64,000 bases of DNA from Chryseobacterium luquanense (GCF_026460945.1 NZ_JAOVZV010000016.1:83720-147719), one strand, 5' to 3'; shown: positions 9,112-18,124, numbered from the stretch's first letter. The notes: generated from the letters alone by a model not told the origin. Numbers and translations are program-made.

Positions 9112-9474
9112 TTAGTCGGCTCTCAAAGAACTGATGACAATTGCAGCAGCACCTGCAGCACCGATTACAACAGCACCGCCTACAACTCTCGCTTGTGATC
9201 TGTCTTTTACAGAAGCAATGTTAGACTTAGGAATAATAACCTCTGTACTGTCTTTTTTTCCTTTTGTACCAATGATGTTGTCACCATCAATGTTACGGAA
9301 CAAAATAGTTTGTTTTTTAGAACCGTCTCTTGGCGTTACAACGTAGATTTTTCCGGCGTCAAGGTTTGAATAGTTATTTTGCGCAATATCTTCGCTGTAC
9401 TTTGTTGTTGCACAAGATGAAATTACAAATAAAGACGTAAATAATGATGATTTTAAAAGTACAGATGCTTTCAT
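9112..9474 (-). CDS. Small lipoprotein (paralogue of the next gene)
   Basis: 120 residues. The signal peptide ends in a lipobox VISSC with the lipidated Cys at 21. A short beta-rich region (GKIYVVTPRDGSKKQTILFR, DSIIGT-like DNIIGTKGKKDSTEVIIPKS) precedes an Ala/Gly-rich hydrophobic tail (VVGGAVVIGAAGAAAIVIS) that could be a membrane helix. It matches the adjacent protein at 9610-9987 in layout and in the motifs KYS, AGKxYxxxxxDGSK and IIGTK, so the two are paralogues. Function unknown. Confidence 0.8.
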   Translation of the reverse strand: MKASVLLKSSLFTSLFVISSCATTKYSEDIAQNNYSNLDAGKIYVVTPRDGSKKQTILFRNIDGDNIIGTKGKKDSTEVIIPKSNIASVKDRSQARVVGGAVVIGAAGAAAIVISSLRAD

Positions 9475-9492
9475 TACAATTTTTTAGTTTTC

Positions 9493-9500
9493 CAAATTTA
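9493..9500 (-). promoter_or_regulatory. Promoter -7 element (TAAATTTG) for the small lipoprotein
   Basis: Exact TAnnTTTG match on the minus strand, 18 bases before the ATG at 9474. Confidence 0.5.
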
Positions 9501-9609
9501 TAATTTTTTTTGAATATACGTTTTCATTAAAAAAGAAAATCTCACATTTTTTATAATATTAGGTTGAAAAATGGAGAAAATTTATATTTAAAAGATTATT
9601 TTATCTGAA

Positions 9610-9987
9610 TTAATTTAAACCGCTTCCGAAAGCCGCCGCAGTGTCAGCTAAATCTTTTGTAGCCTTTGTCATCCCAACAACTAATACTGTAACAGCGGCG
9701 ATTCCTCCGGCTGTTGCAACGGCAGCAACAGCAGTTCTGTCTTTTCTTATCTCGGTAATATTGTTTTTTGCAATAGCAATTCTTTCATTTTTTTTGGTTC
9801 CGATTATACTGTCTTTAGAAATCGAACTTATCGTCATCGGGCTTTTGCTTCCGTCGGTCTGATGAAAGGTGTATTTGTTTCCTGCTTTTATATTTTTATA
9901 ATTATCAAGATTTTTTGCGGCACTGTATTTTACCGAACTGCAAGATGTAATTGAAATGATTACTAAAATGGACAAAATTCTTTTCAT
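9610..9987 (-). CDS. Small lipoprotein (paralogue of the previous gene)
   Basis: 125 residues. Lipobox SITSC with Cys16. The body NYKNIKAGNKYTFHQTDGSK and DSIIGTKKNERIAIAKNNI parallels the neighbour at 9112-9474. An Ala/Gly/Val-rich segment (VAAVATAGGIAAVTVLVVG) near the C-terminus could span or line a membrane. The DNA between the pair is very AT-rich with no clear terminator, so cotranscription is possible. Function unknown; this pattern occurs widely in flavobacteria as envelope lipoproteins. Confidence 0.8.
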   Translation of the reverse strand: MKRILSILVIISITSCSSVKYSAAKNLDNYKNIKAGNKYTFHQTDGSKSPMTISSISKDSIIGTKKNERIAIAKNNITEIRKDRTAVAAVATAGGIAAVTVLVVGMTKATKDLADTAAAFGSGLN

Positions 9988-10009
9988 AATTAGTGATTTC
10001 TTTGGTGTA

Positions 10010-11509
10010 TTATTTTTTATAAATTTTCAGTAAATCTGCAATTTTTCTGTCGTTTGCCAGTCTCGGAATTTTATTTTGACCACCCAGTTTACCCTGAGAT
10101 TTTGCATATTCCTGAAAAGCATTTTTCTGAAGCTTAGAAATATGAAGTTTTTGCAAGATGTTTCCTGAAATCAAGTCATCATAATACGTGTTGCGTTTTC
10201 TTAGCTGATCGTCTAGTTCATTTTTAAATAAGTCTAAATTTTCAGGCTCTTTTTCAAACTCAATAAACCATTCGTGATAAGGCAAACCTTCTTCCGGATT
10301 AACTTCCGGAGCCAAATGAAACTCCGTGATCTGAGCCGGAAATTTTTCTACGGTAGCTTTTACCGCTTCTTCCACTTCAAAAGCAATCACATGTTCACCA
10401 AAAGCTGAAGTAAAATGTTTGGTTCTTCCACTCACCAAAATTCTGTGCGGATTTTTATCAATAAACCTTACAACATCACCAATCGAATATGCCCACAAAC
10501 CGGAATTGGTTGTTAAAATTAAAGCATAATCTTTATTAAGTTCAATATCTTTTAAAGTTAATCTTTGCGCATCAGGTTTTCCGAATTTTTCTAAAGGAAT
10601 AAATTCATAAAAAATACCGTGATTGGTTAAAAGTAATAATCCTTCTTTTGTATAATCATCCTGAAATGCAAAAAAACCTTCCGAAGCGGGAAACGTCTGT
10701 ACAATATCTACTTTTCCGCCCAAAAGTTCTTCCATTTTATCACGGTAAGGTTCGTAATTTACACCACCTGTAACAATCAGCTGAAGATTTGGAAAAATTT
10801 GTTTAATTTTTTTACCGTTTTTTTCGATTAGCTTTTCAAAGTACATAATCAACCAAGGCGGAATTCCTGAAATCAATGTCATATTTTCTTTCTCGGTTTC
10901 CTCAACGATTTTGTCGACTTTAGCTTCCCAGTCTTCCATCATATTGGTTTCCCAGCTTGGTAATCTGTTTTTCTGAAGATAATTTGGGATGTGATGCGCT
11001 ACAATTCCAGAAAGTCTGCCGGTTTGAATCCCAAAAACTTCCTCAAGTTCGGGGCTTCCCTGCAAGAAAATCATTTTTCCGCCAACAAAATCAGCGTTGT
11101 TTTTCTTGGCAATGTAATGGAAAAGTGCACTTTGAGCTCCTTTTACCTGAAAAGGCATTCCCTCTTTAGAAATCGGGATGTATTTTGAACCTGAAGTCGT
11201 TCCTGAAGTTTTAGCAAAATATTCAGGAGTTTCAATCCATAAAATATCTCGTTGTCCTCGTTTTACTTTTTCGATATATGGTTTTAAATCTTCATAATCG
11301 GCAACCGGAACTTTTTCTTGAAAATCTTTTACAGATTTAATGGTTTCAAAAGTATGTGTTCTTCCAAAAAGAGTTTTTTGGGCGGTTTCGACAAGAGATA
11401 ATAATAGTTTCTCCTGATTTTTTTCTGCGTTTTTCTTGAATTCTTCTGCTTTTTGAACATGTTTTTTTGCCCAAACCAACGCCGCATTTTTCTTTAGAAA
11501 GTTTAACAT
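10010..11509 (-). CDS. GH3 auxin-responsive promoter family protein (acyl-adenylate-forming)
   Basis: 499 residues, full length for bacterial GH3-family proteins. The ATP/AMP-binding motif AKTSGTTSGSKYIPIS lies at about 99-114. Later motifs are TFPASEGFFAFQ and LTTNSGLWAYSIGDVVRF, followed by the hinge and C-terminal lid (LVSGRTKHFTSAFGEHV). Plant GH3 enzymes adenylate carboxylic acids and join them to amino acids. The bacterial members share the fold, but their substrates are not known to me. It ends 22 bases before base 9988, the start side of the lipoprotein gene, in the same direction; no metabolic partner is evident. Confidence 0.88.
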   Translation of the reverse strand: MLNFLKKNAALVWAKKHVQKAEEFKKNAEKNQEKLLLSLVETAQKTLFGRTHTFETIKSVKDFQEKVPVADYEDLKPYIEKVKRGQRDILWIETPEYFAKTSGTTSGSKYIPISKEGMPFQVKGAQSALFHYIAKKNNADFVGGKMIFLQGSPELEEVFGIQTGRLSGIVAHHIPNYLQKNRLPSWETNMMEDWEAKVDKIVEETEKENMTLISGIPPWLIMYFEKLIEKNGKKIKQIFPNLQLIVTGGVNYEPYRDKMEELLGGKVDIVQTFPASEGFFAFQDDYTKEGLLLLTNHGIFYEFIPLEKFGKPDAQRLTLKDIELNKDYALILTTNSGLWAYSIGDVVRFIDKNPHRILVSGRTKHFTSAFGEHVIAFEVEEAVKATVEKFPAQITEFHLAPEVNPEEGLPYHEWFIEFEKEPENLDLFKNELDDQLRKRNTYYDDLISGNILQKLHISKLQKNAFQEYAKSQGKLGGQNKIPRLANDRKIADLLKIYKK

Positions 11510-11513
11510 GGTT

Positions 11514-11521
11514 CAAATTTA
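11514..11521 (-). promoter_or_regulatory. Promoter -7 element (TAAATTTG) next to the GH3 start
   Basis: Exact TAnnTTTG on the minus strand, ending only 4 bases before the ATG at 11509. If used, the mRNA would have almost no leader, as also predicted for dnaB. Confidence 0.35.
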
Positions 11522-11563
11522 TAAATAAGTAGAGAATCCACAGAAATAATTTAATATTTAAAC

Positions 11564-11594
11564 TAAAAAAAACCGATGTTCTAGGCATCGGTTT
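11564..11594 (-). terminator. Rho-independent terminator after the repeat protein gene
   Basis: Stem AAACCGATG (11570-11578) with CATCGGTTT (11586-11594) and a 7-base loop. On the minus strand it is followed by a long U-run (A-run 11565-11572). It lies 40 bases past the stop at 11634. Confidence 0.85.
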
Positions 11595-11633
11595 ATTGAA
11601 AATTTGATTATGAATGACAGCTATCTGCCTTTT

Positions 11634-11879
11634 TTATTTGTTGACTTTGTATCTTTTATCAGGAGTTCCGTCTTTCTTCAGCTTTTGATTTTCTTTATAT
11701 CTTTTGTCTGGAGTTCCATCTTTTTTAAGTTTTTGTGCAGGTTTCCCAGCAGTTGGTTCTGCAGCTTTTACTGGTTTTACAGTTTTAGTGGTTGTAGTTT
11801 TTGTTGCCGGAGCAACTTGTTGAGCAGTTGCAAATCCTAATCCTAAAACGATTGACATTGCAGTGAGAAATTTTTTCAT
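11634..11879 (-). CDS. Small exported basic repeat protein
   Basis: 81 residues. A cleavable signal peptide (MKKFLTAMSIVLGLGFATAQ) is followed by a Thr/Lys/Pro/Ala-rich linker and two near-identical 16-residue units containing KLKKDGTPDKRYK. The mature protein is very basic and probably unstructured. It has its own terminator. I do not know its function; the repeat has no catalytic signature and could bind an acidic polymer or surface. Confidence 0.75.
   Translation of the reverse strand: MKKFLTAMSIVLGLGFATAQQVAPATKTTTTKTVKPVKAAEPTAGKPAQKLKKDGTPDKRYKENQKLKKDGTPDKRYKVNK
11650..11735 (-). repeat. Tandem 48-bp repeat coding the KLKKDGTPDKRYK units
   Basis: Two copies start at 11650 and 11698, 48 bases (16 codons) apart. 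They match at the protein level except at the ends but differ at several third codon positions, so the amino-acid sequence is under selection. Confidence 0.8.
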
Positions 11880-11995
11880 TTGTTTAATTTTTTTACTAAA
11901 GTAAATTTAGGAAAAAACTGATTGTAAATTTATTTTTGTCAAATCTTAACTAAATTTTATCACTTATTAAATTGAAATTAATTCTTCAAACCAAT

Positions 11996-12028
11996 AAAAA
12001 AGCCCGCCTCCAAAATTTGGAAACGGAC
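11996..12028 (-). terminator. Terminator after lipoprotein gene 12055-12444
   Basis: Ten-bp stem with G-U pairs (12002-12011 with 12019-12028), a 7-base loop, then six U on the minus strand (A-run 11996-12001). It starts 27 bases past the stop codon. Confidence 0.75.
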
Positions 12029-12054
12029 AAACATATGAACGAATAGTCGTTAAA

Positions 12055-12444
12055 TTATCTTGTACAGTTGGCTCTCCATGTTTTGCCATCCACAGTATAA
12101 ATCATTTTTAATTCGTTATTGTCGATTCTTACATAGACTAATGCATTAGAATTTACCATAACTAAAGTATTGTCGCCTTGTTTTTGAAATTCAAGACCGT
12201 TTAATTCAGGAATTCCGTTTGAAAACCTGAAATTGTATTTGGTTCCGCTTGCGATTTTAGTTACAAATACTTCACCGTTGTCTGTAGAAATGTTGTTGTC
12301 ACTATCTGTGTAAGAAACACTTCCTTTATAAGTTCCTGCGAAGAAATCATTATCTGCAGGATCGTCATCATCTCTACACGACGAAAGTGAAAAGGCGGTA
12401 AATAGAAATACAAAAACTCCTAAAATTTTGAATACATTTTTCAT
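12055..12444 (-). CDS. Small lipoprotein of unknown function
   Basis: 129 residues. Lipobox LSSC with Cys23, followed by an acidic stretch (RDDDDPADND) of the type that follows the lipidated Cys in Bacteroidota surface-exposed lipoproteins. The rest is beta-rich (GTYKGSVSYTDSDN, NGEVFVTKI, GKTWRANC) and reminiscent of small lipocalin-like or immunoglobulin-like lipoproteins, but no family can be named. It stands alone between two terminator or promoter regions. Confidence 0.75.
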   Translation of the reverse strand: MKNVFKILGVFVFLFTAFSLSSCRDDDDPADNDFFAGTYKGSVSYTDSDNNISTDNGEVFVTKIASGTKYNFRFSNGIPELNGLEFQKQGDNTLVMVNSNALVYVRIDNNELKMIYTVDGKTWRANCTR

Positions 12445-12617
12445 AATATTTTATTTTTTGGTTTATTTAGAATTGAATTTCCAAAGATTGTGCCCAAGTT
12501 GAAATTGCGAATTATTTTAACTTTTTTTAAGCTTTTTTGTTTAAAAATTAAGAAAAAGTAATTTTTGGGTTAATATTTGAATTGTTTGGCTGAAAGAATT
12601 TAAAATAAAAAATAACG

Positions 12618-12658
12618 TATCTTTGACCTAATCAAACGGTTTCGGGTAACTCTCGAAA
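12618..12658 (+). promoter_or_regulatory. mfd promoter -7 element and leader hairpin
   Basis: TATCTTTG at 12618-12625 is an exact TAnnTTTG match. Its predicted start near 12632 gives a leader of about 58 bases. The leader can form a hairpin, TTTCGGG (12640-12646) with CTCGAAA (12652-12658), one G-U pair and a 5-base loop. There is no U-tract, so this is not a terminator. Confidence 0.5.
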
Positions 12659-12689
12659 TCGCTTTTGTCGTTTTATACCTACATTATTT

Positions 12690-15600
12690 ATGCAGTTAAA
12701 AAATATCAATGAAAAGTTTCTTCCGGATTTGCTGAAAAAAGAATTTGGAAAAGAAATTTTTGCACAAATAGATAGTCAATCGCATCTTTCGGTAAGAGGA
12801 AGTGCAGGTTCTTCGGCTTCGGTTTTCGCTGCCGAACTTTTTCTTACGCACAAAAAAACTTTGCTTTTTCTTGTTGATGATAAAGAAGAAGCGTTGTACG
12901 TAAACAGTGAAATGGAAGATTTGTTGGGGAAAGAAAATATACTTTATTTTCCTGCAACACATCTGGAGCCTTATCAGGTTGAAAAAACTCAGAATGCCAA
13001 TTTGGTTTTGCGAACTGAAGTTTTAAATAAGATAAATTCAGAAAAATCTCCGAAAGTTATTGTTGCTTACATTGGTGCTTTGTCTGAAAAAGTTCTGAAG
13101 AAAGAAGATTTTAAAGCAATTTCGCATCATATAAAAACCGGTGATCAGCTTGATTTTGATTTTGTAGACGAATTGCTGAATCATTACCAGTTTAATCAAA
13201 CTGATTTTGTTTCTGAGCCGGGCGAATTTTCCGTTCGTGGGGGAATTGTCGACGTTTTTTCTTATTCCAACGAAAAACCCTATCGTCTCACTTTCTTTGG
13301 AAATGAAGTTGAAAATATCAAAACTTTTGACATAGAAACTCAGCTTTCTGTTGATAAAGTTGATGGATTTCAGTTAGTTTCCAATATGAATTTTTCGGTT
13401 TTGGGGACAAGAGTTTCTTTCCTTGAAATTTTGCCTAAAGAAAGTTTTGTTATTTCTAAAAACGGAATTGTCGGTTTGCAGAAACTGAGGAGTTTTTACG
13501 AAAAATCTTTAGAAAAATATGATGATTTAAATAAAGATATTGCGCACAGAAGACCGCAGGAATTATTTATTTCGGATGAGGAATTTCTATTTGATTATAA
13601 AAAATTTAAAACAATAGATTTCAGCAGCGTGGGAATTGAACAGATTAAGTCTCACGAAATTAAGCTCAATCAGAATATTCAGCCTTCATTTCACAAAAAT
13701 TTCCAATTGCTGATTGAAGATTTGCAGGAAAAAAAAGAAGAGGGTTTTGAAATTTGGATCTCTTTCTCTACTGACAAACAAAAAGACAGACTCGAATCTA
13801 TTTTTGAAGAACTGGGACATCAGATTGCTTTTAAAAGTTTTAAATCTGAATTACACGAAGGCTTTGTAGATCCTGATCATAAAATTCTGGTGTATACAGA
13901 TCACCAGATTTTTGACCGTTATCAAAGATATAAAGCCAAAAATGCTTTTGCAAAATCTGAACAGTTAACGCTGAAAGATTTAATGTCTTTAAAAGTAGGA
14001 GATTTTATCGCTCATATCGATCACGGAATCGGGAAATTTATGGGATTGGTAAAAGTTAATAACGACGGTAAAATTCAGGAATGTTTTAAGTTGACGTATA
14101 AAAACGGTGATTTATTGTATGTAAGCATTCATTCACTTCATAAAATTTCAAAATATAACGGTCCCGACGGAAAAGAAATCGTTTTAAGTAAACTTGGCTC
14201 TCCAGCTTGGAAATCTTTAAAGCAAAAAACCAAAGCGAGAGTAAAACAGATTGCTTTTGATCTGATTAAATTATATGCGGAAAGAAAAACGGCAAAAGGA
14301 TTTCAATATTCGCCAGATTCTTATCTCCAAAATGAATTGGAAGCAAGTTTTACTTATGAAGATACACCAGATCAGGAAAAAGCTACTCTTGATGTGAAAA
14401 AAGACATGGAAGATGAAGGGGTGATGGACCGTTTGATTTGCGGTGACGTAGGTTTTGGGAAAACGGAAGTTGCTATTCGTGCTGCTTTTAAAGCGGCTAC
14501 AGATGGTAAACAAGTTGCGATTTTAGTTCCGACTACAATTTTGGCTTTCCAACATTATAGAAGTTTCAAAGAAAGATTGAAAGATTTTCCGGTAAATATT
14601 TCTTACTTAAACCGTTTCAGAACTGCAAAACAAAAGTCTGAAACTTTAAAAGGATTGGAAGATGGAAAAATGGATATCGTTATTGGGACGCATCAGTTGG
14701 CTTCAGATAAAGTGAAATTTAAAAATTTAGGGTTATTAATTATCGATGAAGAGCATAAATTTGGAGTTTCTGTAAAAGATAAACTCAAAACGATGAAAAC
14801 CAATGTGGATACATTAACATTGACTGCAACTCCGATTCCGAGAACATTACAGTTTTCTTTAATGGCTGCAAGGGATCTTTCGGTCATCAAAACGCCACCG
14901 CCAAACAGACAACCGGTTGATACAAGTATTATTGGATTTAGCGAAGAAATTATTCGTGATGCAGTTTCTTATGAATTGCAACGTGACGGACAGGTTTATT
15001 TCATCAATAACAGAATTGAAAATCTAAAAGATATTGCAGGGCTGATTCAAAGATTAGTTCCTGATGCAAGAGTCATTACCGCACACGGACAAATGGAAGG
15101 AAAGCAAATGGAGCAAAATGTTCTGGATTTTATGGATGGAAAATACGATGTTTTGGTTGCAACCACGATTATAGAAAGTGGAGTGGATGTTCCGAATGCG
15201 AATACGATTTTCATTAATGATGCACAACGTTTCGGAATGGCAGATCTTCACCAAATGAGAGGTAGAGTTGGGAGAAGCAACAGAAAAGCATTTTGTTACT
15301 TGATTACGCCACCATTTGACATGATGACTTCCGATGCGAGAAAAAGATTAGAAGCAATTGAGCAGTTTTCTGATCTTGGAAGTGGTTTTCAGATTGCAAT
15401 GAAGGATTTGGAAATTCGTGGAGCGGGAGATTTGCTCGGAGCAGAACAAAGTGGATTTATCAACGAAATGGGCTTTGAAACTTATCAGAAAATGATGCAG
15501 GAAGCTCTGGAAGAATTGAAAGATGATGAGAATTTTGAAAATCTTTTTGAAAATGAAGAAGACCGAAACAAGCTTTTCAAATCGGTAAAAGAAGTGAATA

Positions 15601-16052
15601 TTGATACTGATCTGGAATTAATGCTTCCCGACTCTTATGTTTCGAGTACCGAAGAAAGACTGTTGCTTTACCAAAAATTAGCTGAAATTGATAACGAGAA
15701 AGATTTAACAAAATTTGAAGCTGAGCTAAAAGACCGTTTCGGAACGTTACCCAATGAAGTTATCAATTTATTGAAAAGTGTTGCTTTAAAATGGCTTGCT
15801 GCAGATATCGGTTTTGAAAAAATCGTGATGAAAAACGGAATTTTCTTAGGATATTTTCCGGGTAATCCGCAAGATAAATTTTATCAGACCGATAAATTCA
15901 GACATATTATATCTTATTTAACTCAAAATCCTGCACAGGCTCAATTGAAAGAAAAAGTAGGAAAAGACGGAAATAATTTAATGATGCGAAAAGATAAAGT
16001 GAAAAATGTGGATGAGGTAAATGTTTTGCTGAAATCTATTTTGGGGATTTAA
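12690..16052 (+). CDS. mfd: Transcription-repair coupling factor Mfd
   Basis: 1120 residues, full length. The N-terminal UvrB-like part (ATHLEPYQVEK, EPGEFSVRGGIVDVFS) contacts UvrA. A CarD/RID-type RNA-polymerase-binding domain lies near 434-480 (VGDFIAHIDHGIGKF). The RecG-like motor has Walker A GDVGFGKTE (about 585-593), the DEEH box (about 685-688) and the translocation motif region SGVDVPNANTIFINDAQ to MRGRVGR (about 830-862). The C-terminal TRCF domain follows. Mfd displaces RNA polymerase stalled at lesions and recruits UvrA. The gene is monocistronic by spacing. Confidence 0.97.
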   Translation: MQLKNINEKFLPDLLKKEFGKEIFAQIDSQSHLSVRGSAGSSASVFAAELFLTHKKTLLFLVDDKEEALYVNSEMEDLLGKENILYFPATHLEPYQVEKTQNANLVLRTEVLNKINSEKSPKVIVAYIGALSEKVLKKEDFKAISHHIKTGDQLDFDFVDELLNHYQFNQTDFVSEPGEFSVRGGIVDVFSYSNEKPYRLTFFGNEVENIKTFDIETQLSVDKVDGFQLVSNMNFSVLGTRVSFLEILPKESFVISKNGIVGLQKLRSFYEKSLEKYDDLNKDIAHRRPQELFISDEEFLFDYKKFKTIDFSSVGIEQIKSHEIKLNQNIQPSFHKNFQLLIEDLQEKKEEGFEIWISFSTDKQKDRLESIFEELGHQIAFKSFKSELHEGFVDPDHKILVYTDHQIFDRYQRYKAKNAFAKSEQLTLKDLMSLKVGDFIAHIDHGIGKFMGLVKVNNDGKIQECFKLTYKNGDLLYVSIHSLHKISKYNGPDGKEIVLSKLGSPAWKSLKQKTKARVKQIAFDLIKLYAERKTAKGFQYSPDSYLQNELEASFTYEDTPDQEKATLDVKKDMEDEGVMDRLICGDVGFGKTEVAIRAAFKAATDGKQVAILVPTTILAFQHYRSFKERLKDFPVNISYLNRFRTAKQKSETLKGLEDGKMDIVIGTHQLASDKVKFKNLGLLIIDEEHKFGVSVKDKLKTMKTNVDTLTLTATPIPRTLQFSLMAARDLSVIKTPPPNRQPVDTSIIGFSEEIIRDAVSYELQRDGQVYFINNRIENLKDIAGLIQRLVPDARVITAHGQMEGKQMEQNVLDFMDGKYDVLVATTIIESGVDVPNANTIFINDAQRFGMADLHQMRGRVGRSNRKAFCYLITPPFDMMTSDARKRLEAIEQFSDLGSGFQIAMKDLEIRGAGDLLGAEQSGFINEMGFETYQKMMQEALEELKDDENFENLFENEEDRNKLFKSVKEVNIDTDLELMLPDSYVSSTEERLLLYQKLAEIDNEKDLTKFEAELKDRFGTLPNEVINLLKSVALKWLAADIGFEKIVMKNGIFLGYFPGNPQDKFYQTDKFRHIISYLTQNPAQAQLKEKVGKDGNNLMMRKDKVKNVDEVNVLLKSILGI

Positions 16053-16149
16053 TTAATCAAAAATAAATTGTAAAATATCTGAAACTATAAGTTTTGGATA
16101 TTTTTTTTGTTAAAATTTTAAAATAAATCTAACAATATTGAAAATAAAT

Positions 16150-16157
16150 TATATTTG
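16150..16157 (+). promoter_or_regulatory. Promoter -7 element (TATATTTG)
   Basis: Exact TAnnTTTG match, 24 bases before the ATG at 16182. No TTG box at standard spacing. Confidence 0.5.
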
Positions 16158-16181
16158 TGTCATTAAAAAAACTGAAACTTT

Positions 16182-17075
16182 ATGAACAGAAACAAATTTA
16201 TTACCGGAGTAGCAACTTTACTTCTTGGTTTTATGTTCTCTTGCGATAATACTACCGCAGATCCTATTAATAATACTGTAAACAATAATGGTAATCCCGG
16301 AAGTGGAGGTGGAAGTGCACCTTCAATTACAGGGCCACGAATTTTACATAAAATAAATGTTAATAATGTTACAAATCAAGAATTTGTAACCACTGGAACT
16401 ACTCTTGAAAAAGCAATTTTCAAAGAAGCAAGCGGCCCTAATTCGTTTCTGATCGGAAATGTTACTTATACTTTAGGAAAAGTTACAAAAGTGAAATTTG
16501 CTCAGGAAGTCAATGGAGTTCCTGCAAATAGTTTGGCATATGATTTCAATGTAACATATGACTCGAGCGGAAAAATCAATGGTACCACTTGTAGTACAAC
16601 ATTAGGAAGTACACCTAGTTTCAACAGCGAGTACACCTACACTTATGATGGTTCAGGAAAAATGACGAAAATTGTTGAAAAGAAAAAAATGGGAAGTACT
16701 TACACTCATTTTTCCAATTATAATTTTACAAATACAGGTGATAATATTTCGAAAGTTGTTGTAGAAAGCGGAGTTACAAGTTCAACGGGGGTTCCTGATA
16801 TGTCTACGGTAATGGCTTCTACATATAATTTTTCTGGTTATGACAGTAAGATAAATCCTTATACTACTTTGCCGAAAACATTTTTTGTGATGTGGAGTTT
16901 GATGCATCCTCTTAATTTTTCGTCACTTTCTGCTAACAATATTACAAATTTCAGTGTTGTTTACCCGGCTCCGGCTCCGGCAATTCCGGGAGCTTATACA
17001 TATCTGTATGATACTCAAAATTATCCGGTTTCAGATCAGACGCAAAGTCAAAAGTATATTTATAAGGCATTATAA
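16182..17075 (+). CDS. Lipoprotein of unknown function (related to next gene)
   Basis: 297 residues. SPII signal ending FMFSC with Cys21, then a low-complexity Asn/Gly/Ser linker and a beta-rich domain starting at GPRILHKI. It contains YD-like strands (TYDSSGKINGT, YTYDGSGKMTKIVEKK) and the motif FSGYDSKINPYTTLPKTFF, which is matched in the following gene by FTNYDSQINGYTLLPFAYK. The two proteins are diverged paralogues. The repeated Y-x-Y-D/S-x-G-x-hydrophobic pattern resembles the DUF4595 type of Bacteroidota lipoproteins. Likely an outer-membrane lipoprotein; no function can be assigned. Confidence 0.78.
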   Translation: MNRNKFITGVATLLLGFMFSCDNTTADPINNTVNNNGNPGSGGGSAPSITGPRILHKINVNNVTNQEFVTTGTTLEKAIFKEASGPNSFLIGNVTYTLGKVTKVKFAQEVNGVPANSLAYDFNVTYDSSGKINGTTCSTTLGSTPSFNSEYTYTYDGSGKMTKIVEKKKMGSTYTHFSNYNFTNTGDNISKVVVESGVTSSTGVPDMSTVMASTYNFSGYDSKINPYTTLPKTFFVMWSLMHPLNFSSLSANNITNFSVVYPAPAPAIPGAYTYLYDTQNYPVSDQTQSQKYIYKAL

Positions 17076-17140
17076 AGATATTTTTGTTACTAGTTTTGCT
17101 AGAATATCAATAATTATATGATTTTTATACAAAAAAAAAT

Positions 17141-17148
17141 TATATTTG
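17141..17148 (+). promoter_or_regulatory. Promoter -7 element (TATATTTG)
   Basis: Exact TAnnTTTG match, 27 bases before the ATG at 17176. It suggests this gene is transcribed separately from its paralogue upstream. Confidence 0.5.
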
Positions 17149-17175
17149 TGGAAAATTAAATAATCCCATTAGATT

Positions 17176-18099
17176 ATGAAAAGACTTTTCTATTTTGTTG
17201 TGCTAATTGCAGGTCTATCTTCTATACACTCTTGTAAAGATTTGACTGATGAAGAAGGAAATCCGCTTTTGGATTTGAACCAGAATACTGGTTTGATTGG
17301 TCCTAGAGCTTTATCAAGAGAAATAACAGATGTAGGAGTTATTGCAGAATATGAATACAACGGTTTGCTTCTTTCTAGAGTTAAAACACCTAAAAATACA
17401 GTAACAAACGTAGAATGGAGTGGAGATAAAATCAGTAAAATTACATTTAATGGATTTTTAGATTCTGATGGTGACGGTGTTTTAGATACCGACAGTACTT
17501 CTTATACTCAACAATACACTTACGGAAATTTAAGCAGACTTACTTTGATTTCTGAAAACAGAACAGTCTACAGAAGAGCTGCACCAGTTCCTCCGGCTAC
17601 TGTTGGGGTATACGCAGTTTTTGCAAAAACAAAAGCGCTTCACAATCTTACATACAGTGCTACTACAGGTAAAATGGTAACGATTGATTCAAAATGGGGT
17701 GCAGATATTCCTAGTTTTGTTTACACAGATTATTCTAAAGCTTCTTATAGCTATTCAGGTGATAATGTTTCGGAAGTTTTGAAAAATGTAGGAACTTTTA
17801 CAGGAGGTGTGGCTAATGCTCCAACTGAAAAGTACAGTTTCGCATTTACAAATTATGATTCTCAGATAAATGGTTATACATTATTGCCATTTGCATACAA
17901 AGTTTCATTACTTATCTCTACGAAAGTAAATGACGACAGAGCTTTGATTATGTCTCCAAATAATCCTAAAAGAATGGCTATAACAGATTTGGTTCCATCA
18001 ATTCCGGTTACAGTTCCTTTCACTACTGATTATAGATATGATCCTCAAACTTATGTTACTCAAGGTTTTAAAGTTAATTACTTTTATAAACCTTTGTAA
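17176..18099 (+). CDS. Lipoprotein of unknown function (related to previous gene)
   Basis: 307 residues. Lipobox SIHSC with Cys20, acidic start of the mature protein (KDLTDEEGN), then GPRALSREITDVG and a beta-rich domain with YEYNGLLLSRVKT, YTYGNLSRLTLIS and FTNYDSQINGYTLLPF. It shares the order GPR-x-L, YD-like strands and YDSxINxYTxLP with 16182-17075. A DSDGDGVLDTDS segment resembles a Ca-binding thrombospondin-type loop. It is followed by a clear terminator. Function unknown. Confidence 0.78.
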   Translation: MKRLFYFVVLIAGLSSIHSCKDLTDEEGNPLLDLNQNTGLIGPRALSREITDVGVIAEYEYNGLLLSRVKTPKNTVTNVEWSGDKISKITFNGFLDSDGDGVLDTDSTSYTQQYTYGNLSRLTLISENRTVYRRAAPVPPATVGVYAVFAKTKALHNLTYSATTGKMVTIDSKWGADIPSFVYTDYSKASYSYSGDNVSEVLKNVGTFTGGVANAPTEKYSFAFTNYDSQINGYTLLPFAYKVSLLISTKVNDDRALIMSPNNPKRMAITDLVPSIPVTVPFTTDYRYDPQTYVTQGFKVNYFYKPL

Positions 18100-18124
18100 A
18101 TAATAAAATTCTTTAAGAATATTT

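Noticed and set aside
11346..11588. Minus-strand reading frame overlapping the GH3 start
   Set aside because: It overlaps the GH3 coding region and the terminator at 11564-11594 in another frame, and has no motif.
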